Positions 18,790 to 29,773 of a DNA stretch of 64,000 nt are shown one piece after another. The notes under the pieces were generated by a model that made no database searches, was not told where the DNA came from, and saw only the letters and a program-made list of their open reading frames with translations. This stretch comes from Sulfuritalea sp. (GTDB taxonomy: Bacteria > Pseudomonadota > Gammaproteobacteria > Burkholderiales > Rhodocyclaceae). Position 1 is the stretch's first letter; each line of letters opens with the position of its first letter. The stretch covers positions 30,721-94,720 of the forward strand of contig JALNYT010000011.1 of assembly GCA_023229685.1 (NCBI GenBank), read 5' to 3'. The position numbers were made by a program, and so were the translations under genes.

Positions 18790-19845
18790 CTATTTTAGCC
18801 TTTCAATGCAGAATTGCACAAGCCTGCTGGCGAGATTGGGACGGGCGGCGAGCGTTGTTGCCCATTGCTGCATAGGCGCTTTCAGGCCGGGAAGCCTTGC
18901 GGCGAAGTCCGCCCAGTCGGGTGTGCCCTTGCCGTTCCAGGCATGCCAGAAGTCCCTCATTCGTGGTCCGACAGGGTGGATGGCCAGAAAGGCATCGAGT
19001 TTTGCCATATGCGCATCATCGGCTTGCGGATAGATGTGCCAGACGAAGGGCTTGCCCGCCCACTGGGCGCGGACAAAGGAATCCTCGCCGCGGACAAAAT
19101 TCAGGTCGCAGGCCCAGAGCAACTCGTCGTATCGCACCTGGGGCAGAAAGGGCAGGGGATGCACGCTCAGGTTGCCGGTCCGATCACCGTCCGCGGGGGC
19201 CGTCTTGGTGCTGCCCGGCAGCAACAGGCGAATCGGGCGGGTTGAGGCAGCCCAGGCCCGCATCAGTTCAGGCAGTGCCGGGTTCGGATAGCTGAACAGC
19301 GAGATCGTCAGTTCATCCTGTGCCCTGTGCGGCAGGCTGAACTCGGTGCGAAAGGCCGCTTCGTCGAAGCGGCTGCGGCGCACATCGTAGTCCCTCTCGC
19401 GCAGCAAGCCGCCGGTCGCTTCGTCGAATCCGGGAAAGAAGAAATGTTTGACCAGCGGCAGACGCGGATGGGGCGAACTCATGCCGTGGCAGCCGGCGAC
19501 CCAGCTTTCCGCCGAGAGGTATTCGAGATTGAGCCAGACCGGCGGCCGGGCGCGGCCCGCCATGGCCTCGATGTAGGCCGGCGGCAGCGCGCAGGCGAAG
19601 GCTTCGATGACCACATCCGCGGCTTCGGTGGAGAGCCACGGCGTCGGCCAAACGCGCACCTCGACGGAACTCGCCGCGTGATCGGGCGCCAAGCGCAACA
19701 GGGGGGCGATATTGTCGATCCACAGCCGCACCCGCCAGCCGTGTTCGTCGGTCAATTGCCTCGCCAGCCGCCAGCAGACGCCGGCATCGCCGTAGTTATC
19801 GACGACGGTGCAGAAAATGTCGCAGCTGGTTGGTTTGTTGATCAT
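18790..19845 (-). CDS. earP: EF-P arginine rhamnosyltransferase
   Basis: Start ATG at 19845 (351 aa, MINKPTSCDIFCTVVDNYGD). The N-terminal block DIFCTVVDNYGDAGVCWRLARQL and the C-terminal nucleotide-sugar binding part around HIYPQADDAH (about residue 275) are typical of EarP (former DUF2331), a GT-B glycosyltransferase that transfers rhamnose from dTDP-rhamnose to Arg32 of EF-P. Adjacency to an Arg32-type efp makes the assignment firm. dTDP-rhamnose synthesis genes are not in the window. Confidence 0.95.
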   Translation of the reverse strand: MINKPTSCDIFCTVVDNYGDAGVCWRLARQLTDEHGWRVRLWIDNIAPLLRLAPDHAASSVEVRVWPTPWLSTEAADVVIEAFACALPPAYIEAMAGRARPPVWLNLEYLSAESWVAGCHGMSSPHPRLPLVKHFFFPGFDEATGGLLRERDYDVRRSRFDEAAFRTEFSLPHRAQDELTISLFSYPNPALPELMRAWAASTRPIRLLLPGSTKTAPADGDRTGNLSVHPLPFLPQVRYDELLWACDLNFVRGEDSFVRAQWAGKPFVWHIYPQADDAHMAKLDAFLAIHPVGPRMRDFWHAWNGKGTPDWADFAARLPGLKAPMQQWATTLAARPNLASRLVQFCIERLK

Positions 19846-19867
19846 CGTCAGGCGGTATCCTAGCTGA

Positions 19868-20494
19868 ATGAATGCACTTCTACGCTGTACCGATTGCCCG
19901 CGGCTCGCCGGATTCCTGGCCGACGTGCGCAGCCGCAACCCGGGCTATCATGCCCGCCCGGTGCTGCCTTTCGGTGATCCTCAGGCCCGCTTGCTGATCG
20001 TCGGCCTGGCGCCCGGCATGCATGGTGCGAATCGCACCGGGCGTCCTTTCACCGGCGACCATGCCGGCATCCTGCTTTATGAAACCCTGCACGCCTTCGG
20101 CTTCGGCTCGCAGCCGGTAGCGCTGGCCGCCGATGACGATCTGATTCTCACCGATTGCCGCATCACCAATGCGGTGAAGTGCCTGCCGCCGGAAAACAAG
20201 CCGGAGCCGGCCGAGATCAAGACCTGCAATCGCTATCTGGCAGCCGAGTTGCGTGCCTCGCCTGAAGTGCGCGTGATTCTCGCGCTGGGGCTGGTGGCGC
20301 ACAAGGCAGTGCTGATGGCGCTGGGTCTAAAGCAATCGGCGCTCGTTTTTGGCCACGGCGCGCGCCACGCCTTGCCCGACGGCCGCGTCCTGATCGACAG
20401 CTATCACTGCAGCCGCTACAACACGCAAACTCGCCGTCTCACCAGCGCCGACTTTCAGAATGTCTTCCGCAGCGTCCGTGCCGAACTCGCGTGA
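19868..20494 (+). CDS. Uracil-DNA glycosylase, family 5 (UdgB) type
   Basis: The 208-aa protein shows the UDG superfamily motif A GLAPGMHGANRTGRPFTGD (residues ~53-71) and motif B SYHCSRYNTQTRRLT (~179-193), which fit family 5. Cys residues near the N terminus (CTDCPRL) and in ITNAVKCLPPENK, KTCNRYL could ligate the [4Fe-4S] cluster known in families 4 and 5. It removes uracil and other deaminated bases from DNA. Its last 35 bases overlap the uvrC start, so two DNA-repair genes are coupled. A copy of the 26-bp motif encodes RRLTSADFQ close to its end. Confidence 0.85.
   Translation: MNALLRCTDCPRLAGFLADVRSRNPGYHARPVLPFGDPQARLLIVGLAPGMHGANRTGRPFTGDHAGILLYETLHAFGFGSQPVALAADDDLILTDCRITNAVKCLPPENKPEPAEIKTCNRYLAAELRASPEVRVILALGLVAHKAVLMALGLKQSALVFGHGARHALPDGRVLIDSYHCSRYNTQTRRLTSADFQNVFRSVRAELA
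20432..20457 (+). repeat. Dispersed 26-bp motif, copy 3 (end of the UDG gene, just before the uvrC start)
   Basis: CGCCGT, CTC, then ACCAGCGCCGACTTTCA. It ends two bases before the uvrC ATG at 20460 and therefore covers the uvrC ribosome-binding region. Confidence 0.75.
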
Positions 20495-22286
20495 GCCTCG
20501 GCCGGCTGTCGAAGTCTTCGACAGCCGGGAGTTTCTGGCGACGCTGACCGAAGCGCCGGGCGTGTACCGCATGCTCGATGCGGAGCGCAAGGTTCTGTAC
20601 GTCGGCAAGGCGAAGAACCTCAGGAAGCGCGTTTCGTCCTATTTTCAGAAGACCGGTCACAGTCCGCGCATCGCGCTGATGCTGCAGCAGGTGGCGGACA
20701 TGGAAGTGACGGCGACGCGCTCCGAGGCCGAGGCGCTGATCCTGGAAAACACCCTAATCAAGAAGCTGGCGCCGAAATACAACATCCTGTTTCGCGACGA
20801 CAAGTCCTATCCCTACATCGGCCTTTCTGGCGGCGACTTTCCGCGGCTGTTCTTCCACCGCGGTCCGTTCGAGAAGAAATCGCAGTACTTCGGGCCCTTC
20901 CCCAACGGCCTGGCGGTGCGCGAGAGCATTCAACTGATCCAGAAGAGCTTTCTGCTGCGCACCTGCGAAGAGGCGGTGTTCGCGCATCGCTCGCGCCCTT
21001 GCCTGATGCACCAGATCAAGCGCTGCAAGGCGCCCTGCGTGGGGTTGATATCAAAGCAGGACTATGCCGCCGACGTGCGGCTGGCGGAACTGTTCCTGCG
21101 CGGCCGGCATTCGGAGGTGATCGAGGGCCTGACCAGCCAGATGGGGGAGGCGGCCGTAGCGCTGCGCTTCGAGGAAGCCGCCACCTTGCGCGACCAGATC
21201 AAGGCGCTGCAGGCGGTGCTGCATCGCCAGTACGTCAGCTCGACGCGGGATGCGGATGTCGACATCATCGCCGCGGTGGTCGAGCGCGGCAGCCTGTGCG
21301 TCAATCTGGCGATGGTGCGCGGCGGTTTGCACCTCGGCGATCGCGCCTACTTCCCCCAGGCCGCGCCCGAGGCCGAAGCCGCCGAGGGGCTGGCGGCCTT
21401 CATCGCCCAGCACTACGCCGAACAGCCGGCTCCGGCAAGAGTGATCCTGAGCAGCTATCCGATCGAGGATCTACCCGAAGCCGTGCATGCCGGCGCGCCG
21501 AGGAACGAGATGGAACGCGCCTGGGTCGAGATGGCCATGACCAATGCGCGGCTCGCGGTGCAGGCCCGGCGGCAGGCGAAGATCCGCATCAGCGGACGCC
21601 TGGTGGCTTTGCAGGAGGCACTCGACCTGCCCGAGCCGCCGCGTCGCATCGAATGCTTCGACATCAGCCACACCATGGGCGAAGGCACCGTGGCGTCCTG
21701 CGTGGTCTGCGTCGACGGGGCGATGAAAAAGGCCGACTACCGCCGCTTCAACATCGAGGGCATCCAGCCCGGCGACGACTACGCGGCGATGCGCCAGGCG
21801 CTGACGCGGCGCTACGAGAGGGTTGCCGCGGGCGAAACGGTGGCCCCCGACCTGGTCCTGATCGACGGCGGCAAGGGCCAGCACCGTGTGGCGCGCGAGG
21901 TGTTCGCGGAACTCGGACTCGACCATCTGGCCAGCATCGGCGTGGCCAAGGGCGAGGACCGCAAGCCGGGACTGGAAACGCTCTTCGTGCATAAGCGCAG
22001 CGTGCCGCTACAATTGGGCATGGACCATCCGGGCTTCCACCTGATTCAGGAAATTCGCGACGAGGCGCATCGCTTCGCCATCGTCGGCCATCGGGCGCGG
22101 CGTGCCAAGGCGCGCGGCCAGTCGAAGCTGGAAGACGTGGCGGGCGTGGGGCCCGCGCGGCGCAAGAAGCTGCTGGCACAGTTCGGCGGCCTGGACGGGG
22201 TGAAGGCCGCCACGATCGAAGATCTGTGTCGCGTCGATGGCATCTCGCGGCGTCTGGCGGAAGAAATCCACAAGTCATTGAGATGA
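20460..22286 (+). CDS. uvrC: Excinuclease ABC subunit C
   Basis: The 608-aa protein has all UvrC parts in order: GIY-YIG nuclease (APGVYRML to LYVGKAKNLRKR, residues ~31-60), Cys-containing RCKAPCVG (~187-194), UVR motif (ALRFEEAATLRDQI, ~235), the RNase H-like nuclease (CFDISHTMGEGT ~394; VLIDGGKGQ ~466) and tandem HhH (VAGVGPARRKKLL ~560). It makes the dual incisions in nucleotide excision repair. The ATG at 20460 overlaps the UDG gene by 35 bp; an in-frame GTG at 20478 is an alternative. pgsA follows after one base, so udg-uvrC-pgsA is one transcription unit. Confidence 0.96.
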   Translation: MSSAASVPNSREPRPAVEVFDSREFLATLTEAPGVYRMLDAERKVLYVGKAKNLRKRVSSYFQKTGHSPRIALMLQQVADMEVTATRSEAEALILENTLIKKLAPKYNILFRDDKSYPYIGLSGGDFPRLFFHRGPFEKKSQYFGPFPNGLAVRESIQLIQKSFLLRTCEEAVFAHRSRPCLMHQIKRCKAPCVGLISKQDYAADVRLAELFLRGRHSEVIEGLTSQMGEAAVALRFEEAATLRDQIKALQAVLHRQYVSSTRDADVDIIAAVVERGSLCVNLAMVRGGLHLGDRAYFPQAAPEAEAAEGLAAFIAQHYAEQPAPARVILSSYPIEDLPEAVHAGAPRNEMERAWVEMAMTNARLAVQARRQAKIRISGRLVALQEALDLPEPPRRIECFDISHTMGEGTVASCVVCVDGAMKKADYRRFNIEGIQPGDDYAAMRQALTRRYERVAAGETVAPDLVLIDGGKGQHRVAREVFAELGLDHLASIGVAKGEDRKPGLETLFVHKRSVPLQLGMDHPGFHLIQEIRDEAHRFAIVGHRARRAKARGQSKLEDVAGVGPARRKKLLAQFGGLDGVKAATIEDLCRVDGISRRLAEEIHKSLR

Positions 22287-22287
22287 G

Positions 22288-22851
22288 ATGCCGCTGAACG
22301 TTCCAAACCTGCTGACCTGGGCGCGCATTCTCCTCATTCCGCTGGTGGTTGGCGTGTATTACCTGCCGTTGCCTGCGGCCGAGCAGAACTTCGTGGCTAC
22401 CGCTGCGTTTCTGGTCGCGGCGATTACCGACTGGATTGACGGCTGGCTGGCACGCAAGCTGAATCAGACCTCGGCGTTTGGCGCCTTTCTCGATCCGGTG
22501 GCGGACAAGCTGATGGTGGCCGCGGCGCTGGTAATGCTGGTGGAATTGAATCGTGCGGACGCCATGCTGGCCTTCATCATCATCGGTCGCGAGATTGCGA
22601 TTTCGGCCTTGCGCGAATGGATGGCCAAAATCGGCGCCTCAAAGAGCGTGGCGGTCTCCCTCATCGGGAAATTGAAAACCATCGCGCAGATGACGGCGAT
22701 TCCGCTGCTGCTTTGGCACACGCCGATCGGCCCGATCGATATTCATCTCCTCGGTACCTGGTCGCTCTGGATTGCCGTGGTCCTGACGCTGTGGTCGATG
22801 GTTTACTATTTGCGAAAGGCGTGGCCGGAAATCTCGGCGCGCAGTCGTTGA
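22288..22851 (+). CDS. pgsA: CDP-diacylglycerol-glycerol-3-phosphate 3-phosphatidyltransferase
   Basis: The 187-aa membrane enzyme carries the complete CDP-alcohol phosphotransferase motif DG-x2-AR-x8-G-x3-D-x3-D (DGWLARKLNQTSAFGAFLD, then PVAD, residues ~51-73) and about four to five hydrophobic helices. It makes phosphatidylglycerophosphate, the first committed step to PG and cardiolipin. It follows uvrC immediately, the classical uvrC-pgsA order in proteobacteria. The -35 box of the downstream tRNA promoter overlaps its stop codon. Confidence 0.95.
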   Translation: MPLNVPNLLTWARILLIPLVVGVYYLPLPAAEQNFVATAAFLVAAITDWIDGWLARKLNQTSAFGAFLDPVADKLMVAAALVMLVELNRADAMLAFIIIGREIAISALREWMAKIGASKSVAVSLIGKLKTIAQMTAIPLLLWHTPIGPIDIHLLGTWSLWIAVVLTLWSMVYYLRKAWPEISARSR

Positions 22852-22875
22852 CACCCCGGATGCGGAAGCTATAAT
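22848..22875 (+). promoter_or_regulatory. Consensus sigma-70 promoter of the tRNA Gly-Cys-Leu cluster
   Basis: Perfect TTGACA (22848-22853), 16-bp spacer and perfect TATAAT (22870-22875), then a GC-rich discriminator (GCGCGGC) typical of stringently controlled stable RNA promoters. The -35 box overlaps the pgsA stop codon. tRNA-Gly begins 14 bases after the -10 box. Confidence 0.9.
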
Positions 22876-22888
22876 GCGCGGCTGTTCT

Positions 22889-22964
22889 GCGGGAGTAGCT
22901 CAGTTGGTAGAGCGCAACCTTGCCAAGGTTGAGGTCGAGAGTTCGAGACTCTTCTCCCGCTCCA
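22889..22964 (+). tRNA. tRNA-Gly(GCC)
   Basis: Acceptor GCGGGAG pairs with CTCCCGC, encoded CCA follows. The anticodon loop TTGCCAA in stem CAACC/GGTTG gives anticodon GCC. The T arm has GTTCGAGAC. It is the first tRNA of a three-tRNA cluster. Confidence 0.97.
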
Positions 22965-23002
22965 AATTTCTGGGGGAAAGCCATTGCTTTCCCCCTTTCA
23001 GC

Positions 23003-23080
23003 TTTATGTCTCCGTTCTTTCGGATGGGGACGGTATCCCAAGATATGTCCCCGTTCTTCTGGTGGGGGACGGTATCCCGG
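23003..23080 (+). repeat. Two tandem copies of a REP-like hairpin unit between tRNA-Gly and tRNA-Cys
   Basis: Copy A (about 23003-23040) and copy B (about 23041-23080) share a scheme: ATGTCYCCGT, a T-rich spacer, TGGGGACGGTATCCC. The CCGT(T/C)C and G(G)GGACGG arms can form a hairpin. A third copy lies at 63580-63613 after the livK terminator. They occur only in non-coding DNA here. No transposase gene is adjacent. Confidence 0.65.
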
Positions 23081-23094
23081 GACAAGTCCTTCGC

Positions 23095-23168
23095 GGCGCG
23101 ATGGCAGAGTGGTTATGCAGCGGCCTGCAAAGCCGTGTACCTCGGTTCGATTCCGGGTCGCGCCTCCA
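23095..23168 (+). tRNA. tRNA-Cys(GCA)
   Basis: Acceptor GGCGCGA pairs with TCGCGCC, then T and encoded CCA. The anticodon region CCTGCAAAGC gives GCA. It lies 14 bp after the REP-like pair and upstream of tRNA-Leu. Confidence 0.95.
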
Positions 23169-23197
23169 GTGTTCCCCAGCTTAGAGAGTCCTCTCGG

Positions 23198-23282
23198 GCC
23201 CGGATGGTGAAATTGGTAGACACAAGGGACTTAAAATCCCTCGGCGCAAGCCATACCGGTTCAAGTCCGGTTCCGGGCACCA
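23198..23282 (+). tRNA. tRNA-Leu(TAA)
   Basis: A class II tRNA. Acceptor GCCCGGA pairs with TCCGGGC, then A and encoded CCA. The anticodon stem AGGGA/TCCCT holds loop CTTAAAA, anticodon TAA. The T arm is GGTTCAAGTCC. The following small gene starts 8 bp after the CCA. Confidence 0.96.
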
Positions 23283-23289
23283 CAACATC

Positions 23290-23721
23290 ATGATAGTTCT
23301 TGATCTTCTTTGCGACCACGGACACCACTTCGAAGGCTGGTTTGCTTCGGGCGAGGCGTTTCGCAGCCAAAGCCAGCGTCATCTGGTGCATTGTCCCCAG
23401 TGCCAGACCTCGGAGGTAAGCCAACTGCCATCGGCACCGCACGTGAAGCGCGGTGCAAGCGATGTCGCGCTGCCGGTAAAGGCTGTGACAGCGGATGCTG
23501 CGCCGGGTATGACGCAATTGCATCAAGCCTTGGCGACCATGGCGAGGAAGGCCGAGAACGTCGGCGAGCGTTTCCCCGAAGAGGCGCGCCGCATTCACTA
23601 TGACGAGGCACCTGCACGCACTATCCGGGGTGTCGCGACTGTCGACGAAACCCGGGATCTGCTCGAAGAAGGAATCTTCGTTCTGCCGGCGCCGGTGCCG
23701 CCGGAAAACGAAATGCACTGA
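23290..23721 (+). CDS. DUF1178 family protein
   Basis: The 143-aa protein begins MIVLDLLCDHGHHFEGWFAS and has a CPQC pair near residue 36, the hallmarks of DUF1178, a small family with a zinc-ribbon-like N terminus that is widespread in alpha- and betaproteobacteria. Its C-terminal half is predicted helical and acidic (ARKAENVGERFPEEARRIHYDEA, shown in part). Function unknown. Its transcript may read on from the tRNA cluster, because only 8 bp separate it from tRNA-Leu; alternatively a promoter lies within the tRNA region. Confidence 0.85.
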   Translation: MIVLDLLCDHGHHFEGWFASGEAFRSQSQRHLVHCPQCQTSEVSQLPSAPHVKRGASDVALPVKAVTADAAPGMTQLHQALATMARKAENVGERFPEEARRIHYDEAPARTIRGVATVDETRDLLEEGIFVLPAPVPPENEMH

Positions 23722-23724
23722 ACG

Positions 23725-24677
23725 TCAGTTTGCCTTCTGCCGCGTCTTCCAGAAGCGTGGCGAAAACCTGAATACCTGCGGATCGGTCGCATCGACCGTG
23801 CCCCTGACCCAGCCGAAGAAGGGCGAGCCGATGGTCTCCATCCGGGTGAAGTTCTTTACGGTTTCCTTCGTTGCCGGATCTTCCATCGGCTGATTGATCT
23901 GATGATGATGTGAGTCGCCGTGCACCAGAACGACTTGTCCGGCGAAGGTTTGCGTTTCTTCGCGCAACTGGGTCAGAAAGTCGCGATAGCCGGGACTCGG
24001 CTTGCCGGCATTGGCGTCCTCAAAGCCGGGGTTGGCCTGGATCGCGAGCAGGAGGCCGGGCAGCTTTTTGCTGCGCGCGAGCGCAAACGCCTGGGCCAGC
24101 CAGACGCGGTTGGCGGCATTGCGCGCGATGAATTCGGCCACCGGACCGCCGCTACGTTTGGTGCCATTGAAGTTGTTGTCGCTGCCCGGCAAGTTCATGC
24201 CGACAAACAGGGCGCCGCCGGCTTCCCAGCGCACATTCTCGCGATACATGGCAAAGGCCGGATCGCTGCTCTGGTGCTCCAGTTTCAGCGGCCTCTGGCC
24301 GAGCGCGAGATCGCCGGAAAAGAACCATTCGCGCAGCTTGCCCAGACGTTCCACCGGGTCGTAACTGCCGTTGTTCTTGCGATGGCAGTCGGTCCACTCG
24401 TTGTCGCCCGGGACATAAACCAGCGGCGTCGCGGATTTGCGGAAGACGTCAAGAATGTCCTGCAGCACTTCGTCGCTGCAGACGCTGGAGCCGTTCTTGA
24501 TATCGCCATCATGAATCACGAACGCCAGGTTCTCGCGATCCATTTCCGCGATCAGGTCGGGCAGGTTGTCGCGCTCCCAGTGGTTGTAGGGCGTGTCGCC
24601 GAACAGGCCGAATGCCAGGGGTTCCGCCTGCGCAGACAGCGCCAGCAGGCAGGCCACCAGCAGCGGGAAAAGCCGCT

Positions 24678-24681
<4 letters not shown>
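23725..24681 (-). CDS. Secreted metallophosphoesterase-like protein
   Basis: Start ATG at 24681, overlapping the mutS stop (ATGA); the open frame farther upstream is a shadow of mutS. The 318-aa protein has a signal peptide (MKRLFPLLVACLLALSAQA). Motifs FGLFGDTPYN (D at ~29), HDGDIKNG, PGDNEWTDCH and HGDSHHHQ are those of calcineurin-like phosphoesterases with a two-metal site. It is likely periplasmic. Substrate unknown. It converges on the DUF1178 gene, with 3 bp between the stops and no terminator visible. Confidence 0.8.
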
Positions 24682-27257
<2,576 letters not shown>

Positions 27258-27269
27258 CGGGCTTTTGGG

Positions 27270-28076
27270 TTAGGCCTTGAGTTTTGCGGTCAGATGAGGC
27301 GCGATGAGCTGCAGCAACTGCGAAAATATCTTCGGGTTGCCGCCGATGATGTTGCCGGTCTTCATGTAGTTGGATTCACCGGCCAGATCGCCTACGAGGC
27401 CGCCGGCTTCGGTGATCAGCAGGCTGCCGGCTGCCATGTCCCAGGGCGACAGGCCAAGTTCCCAGAAGCCGTCCATGCGGCCGCATGCGACCCAGGCGAG
27501 ATCCAGCGCCGCTGCGCCGGGCCGGCGCATGCCGGCAGTCTTTTGCGCCACGTCGCGGAAAATCGCGAGGTAGGCGTCGATGTGGTCGAACATGCGATAC
27601 GGGAAGCCGGTGCCGATCAGCGCTTCATCCAGCTTGGTGCGCTTTGCGACCCGGATGCGCTTTTCGTTGACGAAGGCGCCGCCGCCCTTGCTGGCGGTGA
27701 AGATTTCATTGCGGTTGGGGTCGTACACCACGGCTTGCGTCATCACCCCCTTGTGGGCGAGGCCGATCGAGATGGCGTACTGCGGGACGCCGTGAATGAA
27801 GTTGGTGGTGCCGTCCAGCGGATCGATGATCCACTGGTATTCGCTGTCCGCGCTGGTGCCGGCCAGCCCCGACTCCTCTGCTAAAATTCCGTAGGACGGA
27901 TAGGCATCGCGCAACACGTCTAGAATCGCGGCTTCCGCGGCACGATCGACTTCCGTTACGTAATCGCTCTGCTGCTTGACGTCAATCCTGAGCTTATCGA
28001 CGTCAAGACTGGCGCGGTTGATGATCTGGCCGGCGCGACGCGCGGCTTTGACGGCTATGTTCAGTGTGGGATGCAT
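27270..28076 (-). CDS. suhB: Inositol-1-monophosphatase family protein (SuhB)
   Basis: The 268-aa protein has the Mg-binding motifs of the family: ILAEESG (~residue 62), DPLDGTTNFIHGVP (~83-96) and WDMAAGSLLITEAGG (~213-227). SuhB acts on inositol-1-phosphate in vitro and in E. coli is a Nus-complex factor in rRNA transcription antitermination. It lies divergent from trmJ with 104 bp between them and upstream of mutS by 12 bp. Confidence 0.93.
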   Translation of the reverse strand: MHPTLNIAVKAARRAGQIINRASLDVDKLRIDVKQQSDYVTEVDRAAEAAILDVLRDAYPSYGILAEESGLAGTSADSEYQWIIDPLDGTTNFIHGVPQYAISIGLAHKGVMTQAVVYDPNRNEIFTASKGGGAFVNEKRIRVAKRTKLDEALIGTGFPYRMFDHIDAYLAIFRDVAQKTAGMRRPGAAALDLAWVACGRMDGFWELGLSPWDMAAGSLLITEAGGLVGDLAGESNYMKTGNIIGGNPKIFSQLLQLIAPHLTAKLKA

Positions 28077-28150
28077 GGATTTTTACGGCGGGGCAAGCCA
28101 AAGATGGGCGCAATCAGCGCGCGAAGTCCGCAATTCTATCCCGGGATAGC

Positions 28151-28175
28151 GTCCCGGCCCAAGAGGGTCCGGGAC
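28151..28175 (+). promoter_or_regulatory. Stable hairpin in the trmJ leader, ending 5 nt before the ATG
   Basis: GTCCCGG/CCGGGAC arms with an extra CCC/GGG inner stem (loop AAGA, one bulged T) form a strong RNA hairpin. The only Shine-Dalgarno-like bases (GGGAC) before the ATG at 28181 are inside the 3' arm, so translation start may be occluded. Confidence 0.45.
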
Positions 28176-28180
28176 ATAAT

Positions 28181-28945
28181 ATGAACACCACGCCATTGCC
28201 CGAACCTGCCGTCCTCGACCGCATCCGCGTCGTCCTCTCGCACCCCAGTCACCCGGGCAACATCGGTGCGGCGGCGCGGGCAATGAAGACCATGGGATTG
28301 TCGCGTCTGGTGCTGGTCAAGCCGAAGGCCTTCCCCGATGCCCAGGCCGATGCCATGGCGGTAGGCGCCACCGATCTGCTGGTGCAGGCCGCGGTAGTTG
28401 AGTCGCTATCGGAGGCCTTGAGCGGTACCGTGCTGGCCATGGCCATGACCGCGCGTCGGCGGGAACTGGCGGTGCCGGCGCTGTGGGCCCGCGACGGGGC
28501 GGCGGAACTGGTAGCGACCGCGGCGACGGGAGATGTCGCGCTGGTATTCGGCAACGAGACCTCGGGACTTTCCAACGATGAACTGGCGATGTGCCGGCGC
28601 TGGGCCATGATCCCGGTGAATCCGGGGTTCAGCTCGCTCAATCTGGCCGCCGCGGTACAGGTCATGTGCTACGAGTTGCGCCTGGCCGCGCTCGACCCGG
28701 GCCTGCCGCCCGCGATCTCGGGTGCCGGCTTGCTCGCCAGCCATGATGAGGTGGAAGGGCTGATCGCCCATATCGAACGGGCGGCGCTGTCGAGCGAGTT
28801 TCTCGATCCCGCCAGCCCGAAGCGGCTGATAGCGCGTTTGCGGCGAATGTTCGCCCGTGCCGCGCCGGAGAAGGAAGAAGTCAATATTCTGCGTGGCCTG
28901 TTTGCGGCACTGGAAAAAGCCGCGTCAGACCCGACTTGCAAATAA
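28181..28945 (+). CDS. trmJ: tRNA (cytidine/uridine-2'-O-)-methyltransferase TrmJ
   Basis: Start ATG at 28181 (254 aa). A SpoU-class SPOUT fold: VVLSHPSHPGNIGAAARAMK (residues ~19-38, motif 1 with Asn and Arg), VFGNETSGLSNDEL (~126-139, motif 2) and PVNPGFSSLNLAAAVQVMCY (~147-166, motif 3). It methylates position 32 of tRNAs. In many proteobacteria trmJ stands between suhB and cysE-iscR, exactly as here. A leader hairpin (28151-28175) may mask its ribosome binding site. Confidence 0.93.
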   Translation: MNTTPLPEPAVLDRIRVVLSHPSHPGNIGAAARAMKTMGLSRLVLVKPKAFPDAQADAMAVGATDLLVQAAVVESLSEALSGTVLAMAMTARRRELAVPALWARDGAAELVATAATGDVALVFGNETSGLSNDELAMCRRWAMIPVNPGFSSLNLAAAVQVMCYELRLAALDPGLPPAISGAGLLASHDEVEGLIAHIERAALSSEFLDPASPKRLIARLRRMFARAAPEKEEVNILRGLFAALEKAASDPTCK

Positions 28946-28952
28946 AACTTGA

Positions 28953-28972
28953 CCCCGACGCCGGGGATTTTT
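28953..28972 (+). terminator. Short terminator after trmJ
   Basis: CCCCG/CGGGG stem of 5 bp with loop ACGC followed by ATTTTTA. The short stem means read-through into cysE is possible. Confidence 0.45.
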
Positions 28973-29003
28973 ACCATTTCAGGAAATACTAATAGATCAG
29001 CCC

Positions 29004-29756
29004 ATGTTCTCTCGTCTGCGTGAAGATATTTCCTGCGTTTTTGAACGCGATCCTGCCGCCCGCTCCAGGTGGGAGGTCGTGACCTGCTATCCCGGCTTCC
29101 ATGCCCTGACATTGCACCGGCTCTCGCACTGGCTATGGAGTGCGCGTTTGCGCTGGCTGGCGCGCTTTCTGTCGCATGTCACGCGCTTGATTACCGGCAT
29201 CGAGATTCATCCGGGGGCGACCATCGGTCGCCGGGTGTTCATCGACCATGGCATGGGTGTGGTCATCGGCGAGACAGCGGTGATCGCGGATGAATGCACG
29301 CTCTATCACGGCGTCACCCTGGGCGGGACTTCATGGAGCAAGGGCAGGCGGCATCCCACTCTGGAGCGTGGCGTGGTGATCGGCGCCGGGGCCAAGGTGC
29401 TGGGGCCGATTACCTTGGGCCAAGGCGCCAAGGTCGGCTCGAATGCCGTGGTGGTGCGTGACGTCCCGCCCGGAGCAACCGCGGTGGGTATTCCGGCGCG
29501 CATTGTGGAAGACAGGAGCGAGATCGATCGTGAAGTCAAGGCCGGCCAGATGGGCTTCTCCGCCTATGCCGTAACGCGTAACGAGGACGATCCGCTGGCG
29601 CAGGCGATTCACGGTCTGCTCAACCATGCCGTGGAAACCGACCGACGCATCGAGGCCCTGCTGAAGACCATGGCCCGTTCAGGGGTATCCCTTGAGGACG
29701 ATGTGGCCACCGCCGACAAGTTCGATCCAAACTATCTGTCGAAGATAGTTGACTAA
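29004..29756 (+). CDS. cysE: Serine O-acetyltransferase
   Basis: The 250-aa protein has the left-handed beta-helix hexapeptide acyltransferase core: IEIHPGATIGRRVFIDHG (residues ~66-83), HGVTLGGTSWSKGRRHPT (~102-119) and VGSNAVVVRDVPPGATAVGIP (part, ~146-165). It makes O-acetylserine, the precursor of cysteine. It directly precedes the isc operon, coupling cysteine supply to the cysteine desulfurases. The first IscR-like operator overlaps its last codons. Confidence 0.94.
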   Translation: MFSRLREDISCVFERDPAARSRWEVVTCYPGFHALTLHRLSHWLWSARLRWLARFLSHVTRLITGIEIHPGATIGRRVFIDHGMGVVIGETAVIADECTLYHGVTLGGTSWSKGRRHPTLERGVVIGAGAKVLGPITLGQGAKVGSNAVVVRDVPPGATAVGIPARIVEDRSEIDREVKAGQMGFSAYAVTRNEDDPLAQAIHGLLNHAVETDRRIEALLKTMARSGVSLEDDVATADKFDPNYLSKIVD

Positions 29757-29769
29757 AACGATCGGGATA
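29745..29769 (+). promoter_or_regulatory. IscR type 1-like operator, site A, overlapping the -35 box
   Basis: ATAGTTGACT, then AAAACGATC, then GGGATA: 25 bp with the outer and inner features of the type 1 IscR consensus (ATA at the left, GACT, and a GG-containing right half). It overlaps a -35 box TTGACT (29749-29754) and the cysE stop codon. Confidence 0.7.
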
Positions 29770-29773
29770 CCAT

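Noticed and set aside
20491..20494. A GTG start for uvrC at the end of the UDG gene
   Set aside because: That GTG is in a different frame from uvrC; in-frame choices are ATG 20460 or GTG 20478.
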